From contig NC_057817.1 of NCBI RefSeq assembly GCF_910594005.1, positions 27,815,001 through 27,879,000 on the forward strand: a DNA stretch of 64,000 bases. Reading direction: 5' to 3'. How positions within the stretch are numbered: position 1 is the stretch's first letter; the number at the start of each line of letters is the position of its first letter. Positions 10,230-22,239 of the stretch are shown here, piece by piece. The translations under genes and the position numbers were made by a program. Below the pieces are notes generated by a model, which saw nothing but the letters and a program-made list of their open reading frames with translations, had not been told where the DNA came from and did no database searches. Source of the stretch: Cervus elaphus (lineage: Eukaryota; Chordata; Mammalia; Artiodactyla; Cervidae).

Positions 10230-11100
10230 TGTTCTCTTCACTCAGCGCTATGTTTTCAGGTTCTGTCCTTGTTGCATTCCTTGCAGTGTATTTGTCAGGA
10301 GTGCCTTTGGTTGTAAGTAATCAAAAACTGACCTCAGCGGTGTGGTGGCTGCCACAGACTGACTGTTCAACATCCATCCCAAACTACAGATGCTGGAAAG
10401 CTAAAATGACACCTCCCAGATTCTTGTGAGCTAGGAATCTATGATTTATGTTCTGCTTTTGTGTGAGACATAAATTTGGAATACAGCTAAGTAGCATGGG
10501 ACATCCGTTTTGCTGTCACAGATCATGATAGATGCAGGGGGATTCTGGTGAGTAGCTTCCTGATTCATCGGCTTCCTGTAGTAATGACTGTTGTTTTCCC
10601 CATCAAAAGCAGAGGTCATGTGCCTCTCAAAGCTGGGAGTTGTTCCTGGACCTAGAGCCTGCTTCTCCATTTAAACTAGCCAGGTTTATTTCTATTGTCT
10701 GTAATTGAACAGACACTCTGACTCATGTGGCTTAAACAAATAGAGATTTATTCTTCATACAAGATAAAAAGTTCAGGGATAAGAAGCTGTTGGTGTTGAT
10801 TTAGTAACTTAAGATTTCAAGGTCTTCTCTAGGAGTCTCTTGATTTTCCCTCATGGTCACAAGATGGCTACTATACCTCTAGCCATCACAGCAAAATGTG
10901 GTGAATGTACACTATGGATTTTGTGCAGCATTTGGAAGAAATCTACTAGATTATTTGTTAGACATCACTGGTTAGATAATGCAGTCCCTATCCATAACTC
11001 CCCATTCTCTTTAGTCACCTTTTAGTTAGGTAAGGCAAAGTAACACAATTTTGGCCAATGAAATGCAAGCAGCACTCTGATGGGTGAGGCTCATGGAAAA
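10230..11100. other. Old repeat-like or unique DNA, no gene
   Basis: No coding exon. Parts such as 'ctcatggtcacaagatggct' (about 10851-10870) and the 'aaacaaatagagatttattc' stretch resemble ancient mammalian interspersed repeats whose family I cannot name with confidence. Confidence 0.4.
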
Positions 11101-11465
11101 ATCTTGTTCTCTTGATAAAATATGTGCAGTGTACCTTTTAACCTTTCTTTCTTCCCTCTTATTCCTGCTGCATAGAATTCTATAGAGTGCATCCATTACA
11201 TTTTACTTATCTACTCTTCCAGCGTTGGATACGTATGTTGCCTCCAACTTCATGCCACTGCAAATAATGCTGCAGTGAGCATCCTTGTACATCTCTAGCT
11301 GTAGACCTGAAAAAGAGCTTCTCTGAGACTGCTAGGTCATAGGACATACACACGCTTATTGACCAGGTCCTATCAGACTGCTCCCTATTTTGCAGTGTAC
11401 CCACCAACAGTGCATTGAAGTATCCCAAATCCTTACCAACCCTTGTACTTATTTGGCCTTCTAAT

Positions 11466-11634
11466 TTAAATTTATTTATTTATTTGCCTGTGTCAGGTCT
11501 TAGTTGTGGCACACGAGATCTTTAGTTGCGACATGCAAACTCTTAGTTGCCACATGTTCCCCACCCAAGGATCAGACCCAGGCCCCTTTCATTGGGAGCA
11601 CAGAGTCTTAGCCGTTGAACCACCAGGGAAGTCC
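11466..11634 (-). repeat. CHR-type SINE, antisense
   Basis: Starts in 'tttatttatttatttg', continues with 'gtcaggtcttagttgtggca', and ends 'gttgaaccaccagggaagtc'. Inserted in the old antisense L1. Confidence 0.85.
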
Positions 11635-11895
11635 CCTTAGACTTCTAATTTTTGTCAATCTGATAGTACAGAACTATAAAAGGATATGGCTATTTTACAT
11701 TGGATTTTTCTGATTATCAACAAGTTGAGCATCTCTCTACATACCTGATAGTCATTCTTGTTTCCCCTCCTGGGAATCACCTATTGATAGTGTTGGTCCA
11801 GTGTTCTATTGGATTTTCCTGTGTTTTTCTTATTGGATTTTCAAGAATTCGTTTTAATATTCTAGATAATAAACCCATTGTTAGACGGGTTTTGG

Positions 11896-12116
11896 GTGTG
11901 GCTACTGTAGGCTCAGAGGTTAAAGCGTCTGCCTCCAATGCAGGAAACCCGGGTTCGATCCCTGGGTTGGGAAGATCCCCTGGAGAAGGAAATGGCAACC
12001 CACTCCAGTATTCTTGCCTGGAGAATCCCATGGACGGAGGAGCTTGGTAGGCTACAGTTCATGGGGTCGCAAAGAGTCGGACACAACTGAGCGACTTCAC
12101 TTCACTTCACTTCACT
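11896..12116 (+). repeat. Bov-tA SINE
   Basis: Complete sense copy with 'gtctgcctccaatgcaggaa', 'gggttcgatccctgggttgg' and 'tcggacacaactgagcgac', and a (ttcac)n tail. Low divergence. Inserted in the old L1. Confidence 0.95.
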
Positions 12117-12360
12117 GTATATAAAGCTTTCTGTTAGCTTTATCTGTTGTGAACTTTATTGATAGAAATCCTAAATTTTGATGTGGTTAAATTCATAAAA
12201 ATATCTCCTTATACTTGGTGCTTTTGAGTCTTGCTTGAGAAGAATTTCCCATTCCAAGATCACAAGGATCTTCATTTCTCTTATTAATCTTGCAGTTTTT
12301 TTAGTATTTAGTCTTTAATCCACCTGGAATTTACTTTTATATATGGTATGAGGAAGACTC

Positions 12361-13065
12361 TGTTATGAACAGAATTGGGTCCCCCTAAAATTCATATGTT
12401 GAAGCCGTGACCCCTTACTGTGACTATATTTGGAGATAGGGACATAATGGATGTAATTAAGATTAAATGAGGTCATAGGGTAAGGCCCCATTCCAATAGG
12501 GGTCTACTGTCCTTTTACTTTTTTAATTAAAAAAAATTTTTGGCTGCGCTGGGTCTTCATTGTGGTGCACGGGGCTTCTCTAGTTACGGCGCTGTGGCCC
12601 TCTCCTGTTGCACCACAGGGGTTTCTCATTGCAGTGCTCAGGCTTAGTTGCCCTGTGGCATATGTGCAATCTTAGTTCCCCAACCAAGGATCAAATCCAG
12701 GTCCCCTGCACTGGAAGGCGGGTTCTCGGCCACTGGACCACCAGGGAAGCCCTGGGACTGCTATCCTTTTAAAAAAAGGAAGAAAAAAAGAAAAGGAAAA
12801 AAGGAAGAGACATCAGAGCATGCTGCCTCTTTCTTTTTCTCCCTGCCATGCCAGCCCCTGTGTAAGGACAGTGGAAAGGCCACGAGAAGGTACAGTGAGA
12901 AGACAGCCATCTACCAGCTAAGGAGAGACCTCTTACAGGAACCCAGCCCTGCTCACATGTTGGTCTTGGACTTCCAGCCTCCAGAACTGTGAGGAAATTC
13001 ATTTCTATGGTTTAAGCCTCCTATTCTGTGGTCCTTTGTCATGACAGCTCAAACAGACTAATACA
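12361..13065 (+). mobile_element. MLT1-type MaLR LTR, split by a SINE
   Basis: Begins TGTTATGAACAGAATTG at 12361 and ends 'cagactaataca' at 13065 (TG...CA). Internal marks: 'attcatatgttgaagccgtg', 'ttcttttttctccctgccatg'-like region and 'cttggacttccagcctccag'. A CHR SINE occupies about 12524-12754. No retroviral coding sequence is attached. Confidence 0.8.
12524..12754 (-). repeat. CHR-type SINE, antisense, within MLT1
   Basis: 'ttttggctgcgctgggtctt', 'ccaaccaaggatcaaatcc', 'ggccactggaccaccaggga'. Flanking 'tccttttac' and 'tccttttaa' look like a decayed target-site duplication. Confidence 0.85.
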
Positions 13066-13789
13066 AAATCCAGCCTTTTCTCCAACTAGTGAATAACCCC
13101 ATCTATTAAGCAATTCTCTTTCCCCTGTAGCATCATCTTTACCATCTATAAACTTCGAGTTCTCTTTAATGTTTCATATCGTGTTTAAGTTCTCTTTTAT
13201 CATTTTATTAGAGCCTTTCTCTGCTGATGCAACACTGATTTTACTACATCGGTTTTGCAGTGTGTTTGACTACCTAACAGGGTGAGTGCTCCATCTTTTA
13301 AAAATTTCTTTTTCAAAATTGATTTTTATCTTTTCACATAAAATTACAAATCAGTTTGCTGGATTCTTTAGAAAAGAATTTGCCAGCATTCTGATAGAAA
13401 TTGCATTGAATTTATAGATTAATTTGAAGACAGTGGGCTGCTTCACAACATTAAATTTTCTCCTCCACAGAACATGGTATATTTATTCATTTTCCAGGTT
13501 TCCCTTTATGTCCTTCAATAGTGTTAACTTTTTTTCTTCTCCAGCACAGTCTTATACATTCACTGTTAGGTGGGTTCCTAGATTCTTTCTAGTTTTTCTT
13601 GCTATCATAATTAAAGTCTCATGTTTTTGTTTTCCTTATTGTTGATGTAGATGCAACTTTTTCTTAGCCCTCATGTATGCTGAATCAGATTAAGCACAAT
13701 CCCCAGTTAATGACGTATTCTCCTTATTGATGCCTATATAGTCTGCTTTTATTTTGTTTATTACTTAGTTAATTATTTTTAATAAGGCA

Positions 13790-14240
13790 ATAAGCACCCA
13801 GAATAACATCTCCAAGCAAAAGATAGAACTTGACATCACACTACATGATTTCCTCAATTACCCTCTGCCTCTCCCCACTATAATCCTGAATTTCATATCC
13901 ATTATTTTGTTGCTTTCCTTGATATATTGTTTCATTGCATCTTTAGATATTCCTTCAAAGTATATACATTATGTATATTACACATTATAATTCTAGTATT
14001 TTAGTTTACACAATGTAAATGCTGTGGTAGTCATTTGCTGTCTGCTTTTATCATTGAATAACATTTGCTAAGACTCACTCATGCTGTTGTGTGGTGCTAT
14101 AGTCCCTTCATCTTGGTTGCTATGTAATACTCTACTGTCTGAATATACCACAGCTATGCTACTGCCTTATCGATGGATATTTGGGGTGTTTCCAAGTTTC
14201 TGCTACTATAAATTGTGCTTGAGTTTGCCTAACTCAACAA
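13790..14240 (-). mobile_element. L1M 3' region fragment, antisense
   Basis: 'cagaataacatctccaagc', 'gctgtctgcttttatcattg' and 'gatggatatttggggtgttt' are typical of old antisense L1 3' regions. No coding potential. Confidence 0.6.
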
Positions 14241-14469
14241 CCGTCCTCAGACTAATGTACATTCCTTGCTCTGTTTCCCTGAGTTTCTACCTTCCCTTAG
14301 ATTTTAACCTAATAAATTCTTGCTCTCTGGCCAATTCTTCTGGCTTTTAAATAATTTGCACTTGCATTTTAACTAGCATTTTTACTGTTTTACTCAGAAA
14401 GATTAGCCCTGAGTCCAGCCAGTCATATTATTGGAAATAGGATTTCCTCTAATCCTAATTAAAAAATCA

Positions 14470-15120
14470 GTCTAATAGGAAAATGGGCAAAAGACATGGT
14501 TATTAATTCATAGAAGAAATACAAAAGGCCAAAATAAATATATGAAAAGATGCTTCACTTCACAAGTAAGCAGGAAAAGGCAAATTAAAACAATAATGAA
14601 ATATTACTTTGGACCATCATTTCAGCAAAAATTAAACATTAATAATATTAAATGCTTACACTGTTGGAAGAATGTAAATTAGCAGAGTATTTTTGGAAAG
14701 TATTTTGACAGTGTCTATCAAAATAACAAATGTACATACACATTAACCCAGCACTTTGGGAAAAGTGCCTTCCCAAAACAGCACTTGCATATGTGAACAA
14801 AGATATACAGCATATACTTTGCAGCTTTATTTGTATTGAAAATGTTAGTCATTCAGTCATGTCCAACTCTTTATGACCCCATGAACTGAAGGAAGCCTGC
14901 CAGGTTCCTCTGTCCATGGGGTTTCCTAGGAAAGAAAATTGGAGTGGGTAGCCATTCCCTTTTCCAGGTCTTCCTGATCCAGGGATTGAACCAGGTCTCT
15001 TGCATTGCAGGCAGATTATTCATATTAATTTAAAAAAATTTAGAAACAACTTTTAAATGTTCATCAGTAGAAGGAGGGCTTGAAAAAATATGAACATGCA
15101 AATTTTGCCTTCATTAAAAA
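14470..15120 (+). mobile_element. L1M fragment, sense, interrupted by a SINE
   Basis: 'aggaaaatgggcaaaagaca', 'ggcaaattaaaacaataatg' and 'cactgttggaagaatgtaa' are decayed L1 ORF2 3'-end sequence. An antisense Bov-tA-type SINE sits at 14839-15025. Confidence 0.75.
14839..15025 (-). repeat. Bov-tA-type SINE, antisense
   Basis: 'gttagtcattcagtcatgtc', 'ctgtccatggggtttccta', and at the tRNA end 'tgcattgcaggcagattatt'. Confidence 0.9.
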
Positions 15121-15265
15121 ATAATAGGATACATCCATATGGACTGCTCTGAAAATATCTCTTAGATGTGTTAATTAAGAAGAAAAACCCAAGGTAATAT
15201 ATATGTGGTATGTGTGTGCAAGCACATGCACAGTTGACTGCTTACATGTATGTAAAGGCCTGAAA

Positions 15266-15440
15266 CAGTAGTTCTCAACATTGGCTGCACAGTGTAATTA
15301 CTTGGGGAGTTTTAAAAATAGTGATGCCTGGAACCACCCCAGAGATTCTGAGGTAATTGGTCTGGGGCACAACTTGGGCAATGGGATTTAAAAAATCTCC
15401 CCATGTGATCCTAGTGTGCAGCCAAAGTTGAGAGCTACTG
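15266..15440 (+). mobile_element. MER5A-like hAT (Charlie) MITE, near full length
   Basis: Terminal inverted repeats CAGTAGTTCTCAAC (15266) and GTTGAGAGCTACTG (ends 15440) match at 13 of 14 positions. The internal 'acttggggagttttaaaaat' and 'agagattctgaggtaattgg' fit MER5A. The 8-bp target duplication is no longer recognisable. Confidence 0.9.
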
Positions 15441-15460
15441 TAAAGAATGAAGCTCATTAA

Positions 15461-15591
15461 AATGTTGGCAGTAAGGAACATCCTTGGTGGTCCAGTCGTT
15501 AAGACCCCGCACTTCCAATGCAGGGAGGGTGGGCTTGATCCCTGGTCAGGGAACATGCCACACAATCAAAAAAAAAAAATGTTGGCAGTAA
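15461..15591 (+). repeat. CHR SINE with 14-bp target-site duplication
   Basis: Sense copy 15475-15577: 'cttggtggtccagtcgttaa', 'gatccctggtcagggaac', then a poly-A tail. Exact direct repeats AATGTTGGCAGTAA lie at 15461-15474 and 15578-15591. Confidence 0.95.
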
Positions 15592-15599
15592 TTAACTTA

Positions 15600-18110
15600 A
15601 GGAGGGGGATAGGAATGAAGTGAAAGGGGACCTTCATATTTTGGTTTTTAATGTTTGAATCTTCCACCAGGATAATTATTTCTTGATAACAAAACAGGGA
15701 AAGAAAAGAAGCAGAAATATTTCCTCCTCTTCTTCCCCAACCTTTCCTGTGCAGAGTTCATCATTCCTCGGTGCTCTGTTCTTCATTCACTCATGCATTC
15801 ATTCATTCCATAACTATTCCTTGAACCCTGCTTTGTGTCAAGCACACATTTTGGCTCTGGTGCTTTTCACACTAGTTATCACACTAGTTATCATTAATTT
15901 TGTACTTGGCTGTTTCCCGCACCTGGGTTCCCTCTGTCTCCTGCATGTGGCACAGTGTCTACCACTCAGAAAATTCACAATTTCCTGAGTCTCTCCTTTG
16001 GTCTGAACCCCTCAGGAGTGACTGTAGACGGCTAGGAGCCTTTAACCTGTTCTGAGAGTCCCATAGCTAAAACATCTAGCTAGGTGAAAGGGGCTTTCAC
16101 ATTTTGCTTTTCGAATTCTCTTCCTTCCTAGAGAAAGTCTAACCAGTCCAGTACACACCACCCCCAGCCCCTTCAAGGGTCCTGTTTCTGCAAGGCCACT
16201 CTCAGCCAGCAGGTGGCAGCCCTGTGCAGGAATTGGGCGAGCGCACCCCCGCACCCGGCCCAAAAGAATGGAGGCTATAGCAGAGGGTTCTGGGGTCAGG
16301 CGCATGGGCAGGCCTTGGCAAGACAGGTGCACAGGCGGAGAGGCCTGGGGTTCCATTTTTGGCACAAAGGACAAGAGAATTATTTTTGTAGATCAACATG
16401 AACCAACTGGTCTGGGTACGCAGGTTTGTGAGGTTTCTTTCACCTTCTATCTGCAGCAGTGCCCCGTTTGGAGGTGTCCTCTGCAGTCTTTGTCCTCAGG
16501 AGGACTCTCTGTCTCTCTCCAACCCCTGCTCAGCATCCCAGCCTGGGTCTTGACGCTTCCTGCCTGTGTATGTCTTTGCTGATAGAGATGATTGTGGCAG
16601 TGGGAGAATGGAGGTTGCTGGTTAATGTATAAAATAAGTAACATCCTGGGTAATACAGGGACCTTCTATCAGGTACATTTCCTTCTGGAGTCTTCATGTG
16701 GCAGACTTAAGGATTAACAGTGAAGGAACTGTGCCGGTTATCCTGCTATTATCTCTGAGCTGCTGAGTCTGACAAGAGTTCGCCAGAATGCTCCTTTCTT
16801 GCCACTCCAGTTTCTCTTCAGCCTGGCTCTCTTCACTGCCTTCTGTCTGTCTGTCTTTCTGTCTAGCTTCCCTTTTTATCCATCCTTTTGATCTTTCTCA
16901 TCTTATTGTCTGAATCCTTCTTTTTATCCTTCTAACTCTCTCTCTTAAGTCCTGATAATATACATTGTTTAGAACACAAGCTTGATTCTCTCTCTATCTC
17001 ACTCTCTGACTGTCATGCCGTATCTCCAGCCATCTAATCCTCTGGGCTGGGGTTTTCAGGAGTCTTGACTTGTGGAATTCAATCAGAAAAAAAAAAAAAA
17101 CAAAAAACGGGGGAGGTTTAAGGAGAGAGCAGTCGCAAATTTGCAGAGAAAGAGCTCAGCAAACTCAGGTCCAATCTGGCACACAGATCAGTCACCTGTT
17201 GGGAGTCAAATGTCTTGTCAGCTCCTCCTCTTCCTTTTTTCCAGAATCTTTCTCCAGCATGAGCCCCCCTACTCCCACACTACATGCCTAGTGGCAGGTA
17301 CAGCTAGGGCCAGAGGTCAGTAGGGAAATGGGCCAACCCTGCTTAAGGACTAGACATGGAATGGGACTCAGCAGGCTGGGGCGGAGAATGGAGGAGGTGG
17401 CCTCTGACCCCAGCTCTGGCCCCTTCTGGGGGTCCTGTGTGACCTGCCATAGGTCATGGCCCCTCCTCCCCAACCACAATCTACATCACAAAACCCACAG
17501 CTCATAACTCACTGCCAACCAGGGAAGTCTGGGATTGATTTAGGGCCCCCTCTGATCAGTTTACCCTGACTAGACTGTGGTCCTTGGTGTGGGGGTGGGG
17601 ATGAGGGTCATGGGTGAAGTTCAGGCAGGGGTATCCTGGCCCAGAACTACATCATACCTGGTGCACTCTTAGTGGATTTGTGGGAGGAGGGATCCAGGCA
17701 CAGCAATTCAAGTTTCTCACCCACCAGCCCATCCTCGCTGGCTCAGCCCAGGGCCATACTGAGGGAGCAGCATCCATGGCCTGTTAGGTTTGCAGGGTCG
17801 GCATCCTCAGGGTTCAGGTCCCTGGCATCTTACAAAGCAAAGAGAGCATCCTTACCCACCAAGGGAGTAGTCAGGTGAGTCCTAAATAAGCCCCTCCACC
17901 CGTCACCACAAACCTCATGTATACTGCTGGGCTCAGGGTGAATCTTCCCAGTCTAGGGTTCCATAGTCCACCATCAATTACATGTATGTTTCTCCTGGTG
18001 CATTTCATGTTGTTAGTTTCTATCCATCCACCATACATTTCTGGAGATAATCACTAAAGAATCTCCTTCACTTGGAATGCTGCCAATTTTTTTGACCATC
18101 ATCCACAGTA
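15600..18110. other. Mostly unique intergenic DNA, no gene seen
   Basis: No exons recognised. Contains a CTCF-like site (16206-16219), (CTGT)n-type low complexity near 16845-16870, and an A-run at 17085-17100. Other parts look single-copy. Confidence 0.5.
16206..16219 (+). promoter_or_regulatory. Predicted CTCF binding site
   Basis: CCAGCAGGTGGCAG matches the 14-base CTCF core consensus (CCASYAGRKGGCRS) at every position, in a non-repeat context. It lies between the divergent ANKRD33 and FIGNL2 promoters, where an insulator or loop anchor would be plausible. Occupancy is not shown by sequence. Confidence 0.6.
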
Positions 18111-18116
18111 AATATG

Positions 18117-18318
18117 GGCTTCCCTGGTGACTCAGATGGTAAAAAAATCTGCCTGCCAATGCAGGAGACCTGGGTCAGGAAGATGACCTGGGTCGGGAAG
18201 ATCTCCTGGAGAAGGATATGGCAACCGACTCCAGTATTCTTGCTTGGAGAATCCCATGGACAAGAAGAGCTTGTCAGGCTTCAGTCTATGGGGTCACCAA
18301 GAGACATGACTGAAATAC
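18117..18318 (+). repeat. Bov-tA SINE with an internal short duplication
   Basis: Standard sense copy ('cttccctggtgactcagatg', 'cttggagaatcccatggac'). The 'gacctgggtc...ggaagat' segment is duplicated at about 18168-18202. Confidence 0.9.
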
Positions 18319-18372
18319 ATCTACCTCTGGCCCTAGGACACATGAATATGCATACACCTAAGAGGAAAGTGT

Positions 18373-18708
18373 GGGACTTCCCTGGCGGTCCGGTGGTTAG
18401 GTCCAGGCGGCTGCCAAAGCAAGGGACACGAGTTCAGTCCCTGGTCTGGAAAGATCCCCCATGCTGCAGAGCAACTGAGTCTGTGAGCCACAGCTCCTGA
18501 AGTGTGTGTGCTCAAGAGCCCATGCTGCAATGACTGAAGCCCATGCACCTAGAGCCCATGTTCCATGACAAGAGAAACCACCGAAATGAGAAGCCTGTTC
18601 ACTGCGACGGAGAGGAGCCCCCTACCCTCTGAAAACTAAAGGAAGCCTGTGCGCAGCAATGATGACCCAGAGCACCCATCAATACATAAACAATTAAATA
18701 AATAAAAG
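18373..18708 (+). repeat. Long CHR-type SINE, sense
   Basis: 'gggacttccctggcggtcc', 'cagtccctggtctggaaag', 'gagcccatgctgcaatgact', and a terminal 'aattaaataaataaa' tail. This is the extended (about 330-bp) form. Confidence 0.85.
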
Positions 18709-18814
18709 CAAAGTGTAATGAAACCGTGTGCTGCACTATGATCTTTTCTACTCCATTTTATTTTTTTGTAAGAAACATTTTAAAAAATACTTTTATGAAC
18801 AACTAAGGGGCTGA

Positions 18815-19035
18815 CAGTTTGTAAGTAACTTCTTAAAGTTTTTACACCTTCACAAACTGTAACGCCCATTTTACAAACGGGAAAATCCGAATCCTCTTCA
18901 TAAAAGCCGGTGAGAAGGTCAGGCAGGGTTCTCTCACTGACCCATTTTATAGATGAGGAAACAGAGACTCCGAGAGGTGAATGGACCTGCTTGAGATCAC
19001 CCAGCTGGTGAGTGACAGAGATGGGCTTCCAAGAC
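18815..19035 (-). repeat. MIR SINE, antisense
   Basis: 'cccattttacaaacggga' and, further on, 'tttatagatgaggaaacaga', 'gatcacccagctggtgagtg'. Two overlapping MIR-like pieces may be present. Confidence 0.65.
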
Positions 19036-19039
19036 AGGT

Positions 19040-20230
19040 TTTCCCTGGACAGGGTGGGTTTGTGGTCCCCCACACACTGTGGCGTCCCTCCTCAACCCTC
19101 CCCGTTGATATCTTTGTCTCTTTCCAGTTTGAAGGCCATCCCTTCCAAGGGGAAGATGGAGGGACAGAATAGCTGAGTGATTCTGTTTTCCATGTCATCT
19201 GTTAACCCTGCACCATCTGCCAATGCTACTGTCAGCTCTGACCCTCTCTCTCTGAGTGGCTGGAGTGGGGGAGGAGGCATTTTCCTGGGGTCTGAACTCA
19301 GAATACCCACAGAAAACTCATTTTTCTGCTCAGAACCAGCAGCAGTGGCCTAGAATTACAGGGCGTGTCAGGGAGTGGAGCGAGAGGAGAGAAAGGATTT
19401 TCTGACATCAGAGGGATACAACAATAGCAGTCCCCTGCCCCCTGCTCTCAGGGGTTTGTCTTCACGCCCCTCACACCTTCACCTTGGTGAGGCTCTAGAC
19501 CTATGGGGAGGGTGAGTTGACCACAGCCACCAGAGCCCTGCCAGACGCTCTGGGGGCGAAGGCAAAGTAAGTCCATCTTACAAGGAGCTGAGGCAGATTT
19601 ATGGGGCCTCGGGTGTGGCCGGCTGTTACTCAGCCTCTGACTTTTTAATTCCCCAGCCTCCTCACCCACCCCGCCTCCTCCCCAAGAAGGCCTTTGTGCA
19701 GGACAATGAGGAATCTATAAATTCCGGGGGACAGGGACGTGGGGGAGGGGAGCACCGGTCGCTTCGGCTCCGCATAGACAGCAAAGGGGGGGCCTTCACG
19801 GACCTGCTGCAGCTCAACTGTTCCACACAACCCCAGAGAGAAAGGTGGGGCCAAGCCTTACCACTGCCTTTGACAGGCAACAAGCTGAGTCTCCCAGGCG
19901 GAGGGTGTCTCTAGTCCCTGCTTCGTTCACTCTGTCTTTGGGTTTGGGTGTCAATACATCACTGTATTTATTTATTCTCCCTCTCTTCCTCATCCCCTAG
20001 TCATTCCCTCACCCGGGCGTTATTCACTCAACAAACACTCACTGAGTCGTAAGTGTCCAGGCCAAGGATGGGGGACACCACAGGCAGACCCTGGCCGGCC
20101 CTGGAGGAGCACACAGCAGGGAGCTGTGGCTCAGAGGGACCAAAGTGTAGCTCTAACCTTAGTTTTTCAGGCTAGCAAGCTTCACCCTCCTCTCTTTCCT
20201 CAGCAGGTCCTCTGCAGGTGATGTACTGCC
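19040..20230. other. Unique intergenic DNA; possible regulatory block at 19640-19830
   Basis: No coding exon. Around 19706-19760 a non-repeat stretch holds 'caatgaggaatctataaatt', a TATA/MEF2-like AT core, followed by a CpG-containing segment. This could be a conserved element or minor promoter, but nothing in the sequence proves it. Confidence 0.35.
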
Positions 20231-20234
20231 ACTG

Positions 20235-20365
20235 GCATTTTTTTGTTGTTTTATAGAAGCAGAGTTGATTTACAATGTTGTGTTAGTTTTAGGTATACAG
20301 CAAAGCAATTCAGTTATACATGTATCTTTATTTTTTTCAGATTCTTTTCCCTTATAGGTTAGAGC
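20235..20365 (-). mobile_element. Short L1 3' UTR fragment, antisense
   Basis: 'gttgatttacaatgttgtgt', 'ttaggtatacagcaaagca', 'ttcagttatacatgtatctt': the common artiodactyl L1 3' end in antisense. Confidence 0.8.
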
Positions 20366-20829
20366 ATTTTTAATGTAATCCTGCCAAGGGCTCTGGGAGT
20401 TAGGGATTATGTACGTGTCCCCGGACACTTTGCTAATATGCCCCTGAGAAGGTAAGTGGTTGCCCCCTGGCAGGGGACAGCACACCAGGACCCAGGCCCT
20501 TACCTCCGCATCACAGCTGCACCTCTGGGTGCTGTAGGGACCCAGAGCAAGGGCATGGGCTGTGGCCTAAAAGTCCTCTTCTACTCACTTGCCCAAACTA
20601 GCCCTGGGCACCATGGTGACCCTCCCTCAGTTTTCTGTTCTGTTCCACCTTCACACAGTAGTTACTAAATGCCCCAGGCTCAACCATGTATTTACTCATC
20701 TCACCCATCCATTGTATGATAATACATTAATGAATCCAATGCTTATGATGCATGTGTATGTTTGTTGAACAGTCACACATCCTGTGTGTCCTGTTGTGTG
20801 TCTACTTGTAAACTGGGGATATTTGTATG

Positions 20830-20915
20830 TACTTCGTCATAGAAATTAATCAAGCCGTGTGAAGCACTTAATGCCTGGCACATAGTAAGTGTTCAGTAAA
20901 TGTGGTTGCTAAGAT
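20830..20915 (+). repeat. MIR 3' fragment
   Basis: 'aagcacttaatgcctggcac' and 'atagtaagtgttcagtaaat' match the MIR 3' half. Confidence 0.7.
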
Positions 20916-21109
20916 TTCTCTTACTGGAAACCACAGGCTGGCCCACATGAATGAGGCATTTGGGTGAACACAGGGATTTGCAGCAGGTCCCTCTCAAAGA
21001 GAAACCCCTGAGAGGTGAGCAGATGGCCCAGAGTCCCCTTCATTTCCCAGGGACTCCCGCATTCCTGAAATGAATGGAGATGCTGAGCACTTTCTAGGTT
21101 TGTGCTGGG

Positions 21110-21700
21110 TGTCAGGCTAGCAGACAACAAGCAACATGCCCAAATTTATGGAGCTGGGCTTCTAATAGATGAAACAGACCACAAACCAAGTGAATGAAGA
21201 CAGTTACAGAAAGTGGTAAGTCCTGTGGAAGATACAGACAAGGTCAAGTGACACAGTACATCAGCAGATGGCTCGTGGGGCTGCTTCAGTATTGAGGTCA
21301 GGGCTGATGGGGAAGTGACATCCCTGTGAAGAACCTGGGCAGAGCATTCCCGGCAAAGGTATCCTCATGGTCAAGGCCAGAGATGGGGAAAAGCTTGTCA
21401 AGTTCAAGGAGCAGAAAGGCAGCCAGTGGGAGGAGAGCCCGGGCAGAACAGGGAATGATGGAGGAGAGGTTGGCACAGGCAGGGGCCAGGGTGAGAAGCT
21501 GGGGCTCTCTTCCAAGGGAAGCCATGGAGGTTGTTTAGCAGGAGTGACACGCTCTGATTTGTTATCTGATTTGTATTTTTAATGGGCCCCTGGCAGCTGG
21601 GTGAGCTGACTGTTGAGGAGCCAAGAGAGCAGGCAGGAGCTTCTGTAGTTGTGCAAGGAAGTAGGAGTAATAGGGGCTTGCACCCTGGAGAGAGTGGCAA
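21110..21700 (+). repeat. Ancient mammalian interspersed repeat, family not named
   Basis: Phrases such as 'tatggagctgggcttctaat', 'ggtaagtcctgtggaagata' and 'gagtgacacgctctgattt' recur in a decayed family also seen at 57800-59100. No intact ORF. I do not assign a family name from memory. Confidence 0.45.
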
Positions 21701-21727
21701 GCAGGGGCTGATCCAAGATACATCTTG

Positions 21728-21838
21728 GAGACAATTCCCTGTTGGTCTAGTGGTTAGGGCTCTGTGCTCTCACTGCCAATGGCCTGGTTCAATTCCTGCT
21801 TAGAGAACTAAAATCCCACAAACCCAGCAGTGTGGCAA
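21728..21838 (+). repeat. CHR-type SINE, sense, short
   Basis: 'aattccctgttggtctagtg', 'ctgccaatggcctggttcaa', 'ttagagaactaaaatccca'. Confidence 0.75.
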
Positions 21839-22239
21839 GATACCATCTTGGAGGCAGAAAAAATTTTGCTAGTGGACTGGACAAGCGAAGGACGGGAGAG
21901 AAATTCGGGGAGGAGACCAAGAGTTAGAGAAGCCCGGTTTGCAAAGCTGTCTGGGCCCTGGATTTGAGAGCCCTTCTGCTCTCTCTGGCTCTGCCCCACG
22001 TAGGTCATTTGCTCTCCTTCACACAGTCGTCTGCCCTAAAGCAGGGGCAGTCCAGGCTCGCTCCATCCCTCGGTGAGAAAAGGTGCCCCATGCCTTCCTC
22101 CACAGTCAACACCTGCCAAGGTGAAGCTTGGATTTCAGACCATTCACTCCCGGCCATTGTTTAGACCACAACCCGCACAAGCGCACAGCTCCCCTCTCCC
22201 CAAGCTGGACCACTGGCCCAGCCTGAAACATCCTCGGAT

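Larger units (their letters stand above)
11100..13780 (-). mobile_element. Old L1M LINE, antisense, broken by four later insertions
   Basis: Antisense L1 ORF2/3'-end sequence continues across 11100-11465, 11635-11895, 12117-12360 and 13066-13780 (e.g. 'attgcattgaatttatagat', 'tgttaggtgggttcctag'). It is interrupted by a CHR SINE, a Bov-tA SINE, and an MLT1 LTR that itself carries a CHR SINE. No intact reading frame. The insertion order gives relative ages: L1M oldest, MLT1 next, SINEs youngest. Confidence 0.75.
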
